Assembly (NCBI RefSeq): GCF_022879595.1
Contig: NZ_CP084267.1
Coordinates: 434,001 to 498,000 of the forward strand
Direction: 5' to 3'
Origin: Caballeronia sp. Lep1P3
GTDB taxonomy: Bacteria; Pseudomonadota; Gammaproteobacteria; Burkholderiales; Burkholderiaceae
Length of the DNA stretch: 64,000 nucleotides
The notes beneath the pieces are model-generated. The model worked only from the letters and a program-made list of their open reading frames with translations, made no database searches and was not told the origin of the DNA. Below are positions 62,171-64,000 of the stretch, piece by piece (positions within the stretch are counted from its first letter, which is position 1; each line of letters starts with the position of its first letter). Position numbers and translations under genes: made by a program.

Positions 62171-64000
62171 ATGAGCGTAGCCGAATACTTTTCTTCGATG
62201 GAATACGGACCCGCACCGGAAGACGATCGCGCCGTGCGTGCGTGGCTCGAACAGCACGCTGGCCGCTTCGGTCACTTCATCAACGGTGCCTGGCGGGATA
62301 GCGCGCAAGAAGAACGCTTCGATTCCCGCGAGCCCGCGAGCGGCCGCGTGCTTGCATCGATCGCACAAGGTTCCGGAGCCGATGTCGATGCCGCCGTGCA
62401 AGCCGCGCACGACGCGCTCGAATCCTGGCAAGGCATCGGCGGCGCGGGGCGCGCGCGGCATCTCTATGCGCTGTCCCGCACGGTTCAAAGGCATAGCCGT
62501 CTCTTTGCGGTGCTCGAATCGCTGGATAACGGCAAGCCGATTCGCGAGTCGCGCGATATCGATATCCCCCTTGTTTCAAGGCACTTTCTGCATCATGCCG
62601 GTTGGGCGCAACTGCAGGACCGAGAGTTCGCGGAATGGGCGCCGCTCGGCGTCATTGGGCAAATCGTTCCGTGGAATTTTCCGCTATTGATGCTCGCGTG
62701 GAAAATCGCGCCCGCGCTTGCGCTTGGCAATTGCGTCGTGCTCAAGCCCGCCGAATATACGTCGCTCACGGCGCTGCTCTTTGCGGAACTTGCGCATCGC
62801 GCAGGCCTGCCAAAGGGCGTTCTGAATGTCGTTACCGGCGACGGACGCACGGGCGCGGCGATCGTCGAGCATCCGCGCGTTGCCAAGATTGCTTTCACTG
62901 GTTCGACTGAAGTGGGCCGCCAGATTCGCGCGACGACTGCCGGCTCTGGCAAATCGCTAACGCTCGAACTGGGCGGCAAGTCGCCGTTCATCGTATTCGA
63001 CGACGCCGATATCGATTCCGCGGTCGAAGGCGTGGTCGATGCTATCTGGTTCAATCAAGGTCAAGTGTGCTGCGCGGGCTCCCGTCTGCTCGTGCAGGAA
63101 GGCATCGAGGCGCGTTTCATCGAGAAGCTCAAGCGGCGCATGGAGACACTGCGCATTGGGCCGTCGCTGGACAAGGGCGTCGATATGAGCGCAATCGTCG
63201 ATGACGTCCAGCTCGAACGCATCCGTGCGCTCGTCGCCAAAGGCGAAAGCGAGGGCTGCGCGATTCATCAGCCTTCGCGTGTTTCCTTGCCCGAAGGCGG
63301 CGCGTTCTTCGCGCCCACGCTGGTGACGAACGTCGCGCCGGCATCTACGCTCGCGCAAGAGGAAATCTTCGGTCCCGTGCTGGTTGCAATGAGCTTTCGC
63401 ACGCCAGAGGAGGCCGTCGCGCTTGCCAACAATACGCGTTACGGCCTCGCGGCGAGTGTGTGGAGCGAGAACATCAGCCGCGCGCTCGATGTCGCGCCGC
63501 GCCTGCAATGCGGAGTCGTATGGATCAATGCGACCAATCTCTTCGATGCGGCCGTGGGCTTTGGCGGCTATCGCGAATCCGGCTTTGGACGCGAAGGCGG
63601 ACGCGAGGGCATTTACGAATATCTGAAGCCGCGTGCTTGGGCCAAGCTTCCGGTGCTTGCGCAAGCAAGAGCGCAGCCGCCCGAGCCGGATACGCTCGTC
63701 GATGTTGGCAATGTCAGCGCCATCGACCGAACCGCCAAACTCTTTATCGGCGGCAAGCAGGCGCGTCCGGATAGCGGCTATTCGCGGCTCGTGCGCACGC
63801 CATCGGGCGAAATTGTCGGCGAAGTGGCCGAGGGCAACCGCAAGGACATTCGAAACGCTGTGGCCGCTGCGCGCGGCATGACGAAATGGGCTGCGGCGAG
63901 CGCACACAATCGCGCACAGGTGTTGTATTACCTTGCAGAGAATTTGAGTGCCCGCGCCGATGAATTCGCGCGGCATCTCGTGGCTAGGGCGGGTTCGAAC
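62171..64000 (+). CDS. Aldehyde dehydrogenase with a second, duplicated module (3' end missing)
   Basis: At least 610 residues, open at the window edge. Residues 1-490 are a complete NAD(P)-dependent aldehyde dehydrogenase: VPWNFP, FTGSTEVG, LELGGKS with the general-base Glu and GQVCCAGS with Cys300, then EEIFGPV. From about residue 520 a second aldehyde dehydrogenase N-terminus begins (KLFIGGKQARPDSG, then a RTPSGEIVGEVAEGNRKDI strand-helix), so the protein has two modules. It is 24 bases after deoC and probably oxidises the acetaldehyde or deoxysugar aldehyde made there. Whether the second module has its own Cys cannot be seen here. The two-module form is known near deoC in related bacteria from memory only. 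Confidence 0.87.
   Translation, partial: MSVAEYFSSMEYGPAPEDDRAVRAWLEQHAGRFGHFINGAWRDSAQEERFDSREPASGRVLASIAQGSGADVDAAVQAAHDALESWQGIGGAGRARHLYALSRTVQRHSRLFAVLESLDNGKPIRESRDIDIPLVSRHFLHHAGWAQLQDREFAEWAPLGVIGQIVPWNFPLLMLAWKIAPALALGNCVVLKPAEYTSLTALLFAELAHRAGLPKGVLNVVTGDGRTGAAIVEHPRVAKIAFTGSTEVGRQIRATTAGSGKSLTLELGGKSPFIVFDDADIDSAVEGVVDAIWFNQGQVCCAGSRLLVQEGIEARFIEKLKRRMETLRIGPSLDKGVDMSAIVDDVQLERIRALVAKGESEGCAIHQPSRVSLPEGGAFFAPTLVTNVAPASTLAQEEIFGPVLVAMSFRTPEEAVALANNTRYGLAASVWSENISRALDVAPRLQCGVVWINATNLFDAAVGFGGYRESGFGREGGREGIYEYLKPRAWAKLPVLAQARAQPPEPDTLVDVGNVSAIDRTAKLFIGGKQARPDSGYSRLVRTPSGEIVGEVAEGNRKDIRNAVAAARGMTKWAAASAHNRAQVLYYLAENLSARADEFARHLVARAGSN

Overview
This window reads as chromosomal DNA of a high-GC beta-proteobacterium of the Burkholderiaceae, most like Paraburkholderia or Caballeronia. 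That is an inference from the strong G/C third-position bias, the beta-proteobacterial type sdhCDAB set, the tandem-domain H-NS protein and the many sugar and aromatic catabolic operons. I saw no rRNA, tRNA, insertion sequence, CRISPR array or replication origin. About 54 genes are called. Two are cut by the window ends and one looks decayed.

Layout. (1) 1-7833: an L-fucose type sugar locus. An L-fuconate dehydratase, an SDR sugar dehydrogenase and an MFS transporter run leftward. A GntR regulator and a three-gene sugar ABC importer run rightward. (2) 7898-10634: a small glycine-rich exported protein, an NRAMP-like transporter lacking the usual metal-site Met-Pro-His, and a LysR regulator. 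(3) 10858-14143: sdhCDAB (complex II), closed by a clear terminator and with no sdhE or gltA after it. (4) 14244-19383: an AraC regulator opposite a BKACE (DUF849) enzyme, an MFS permease and two SDRs. This looks like an uncharacterised hydroxy/keto-acid pathway, and one SDR has Arg for the catalytic Lys. (5) 19469-22533: flavohemoglobin diverging from a DhaK-DhaL dihydroxyacetone kinase.

(6) 22554-38318: the centrepiece, a contiguous furan (5-hydroxymethylfurfural, furfural, 2-furoate) degradation locus. The order is UbiD decarboxylase, UbiX flavin prenyltransferase, three-subunit molybdenum dehydrogenase, acyl-CoA synthetase, enoyl-CoA hydratase-family protein, GMC alcohol/aldehyde oxidase and MFS transporter. 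This is the gene content of the hmf genes known from Cupriavidus basilensis. Two closely paralogous LysR genes bracket it, and one overlaps an aldehyde dehydrogenase gene. Inferred route: HMF is oxidised to furandicarboxylate and decarboxylated to 2-furoate, which is activated to furoyl-CoA, hydroxylated, opened and released as 2-oxoglutarate, next to the sdh genes in metabolism.

(7) 38476-45258: single genes, namely a membrane GGDEF protein, a Tat-exported MmgE/PrpD-family protein, a membrane protein with fourfold internal repeats, a clan-A glycosidase lipoprotein and a chemoreceptor with a sigma-28-like promoter. (8) 45259-56027: an accessory stretch with long, partly AT-richer gaps. It holds a decayed HAD phosphatase, an orphan glycosyltransferase, a P450, a lipoprotein methyltransferase, an SDR, a tandem H-NS protein, a MEDS sensor protein with a hybrid histidine kinase, a PRC-barrel protein and a DUF2934 protein. 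(9) 56308-64000: a YtfQRT-YjfF type sugar ABC importer, then deoC and a tandem-domain aldehyde dehydrogenase running off the end. Together these suggest uptake and oxidation of a pentose or deoxysugar.
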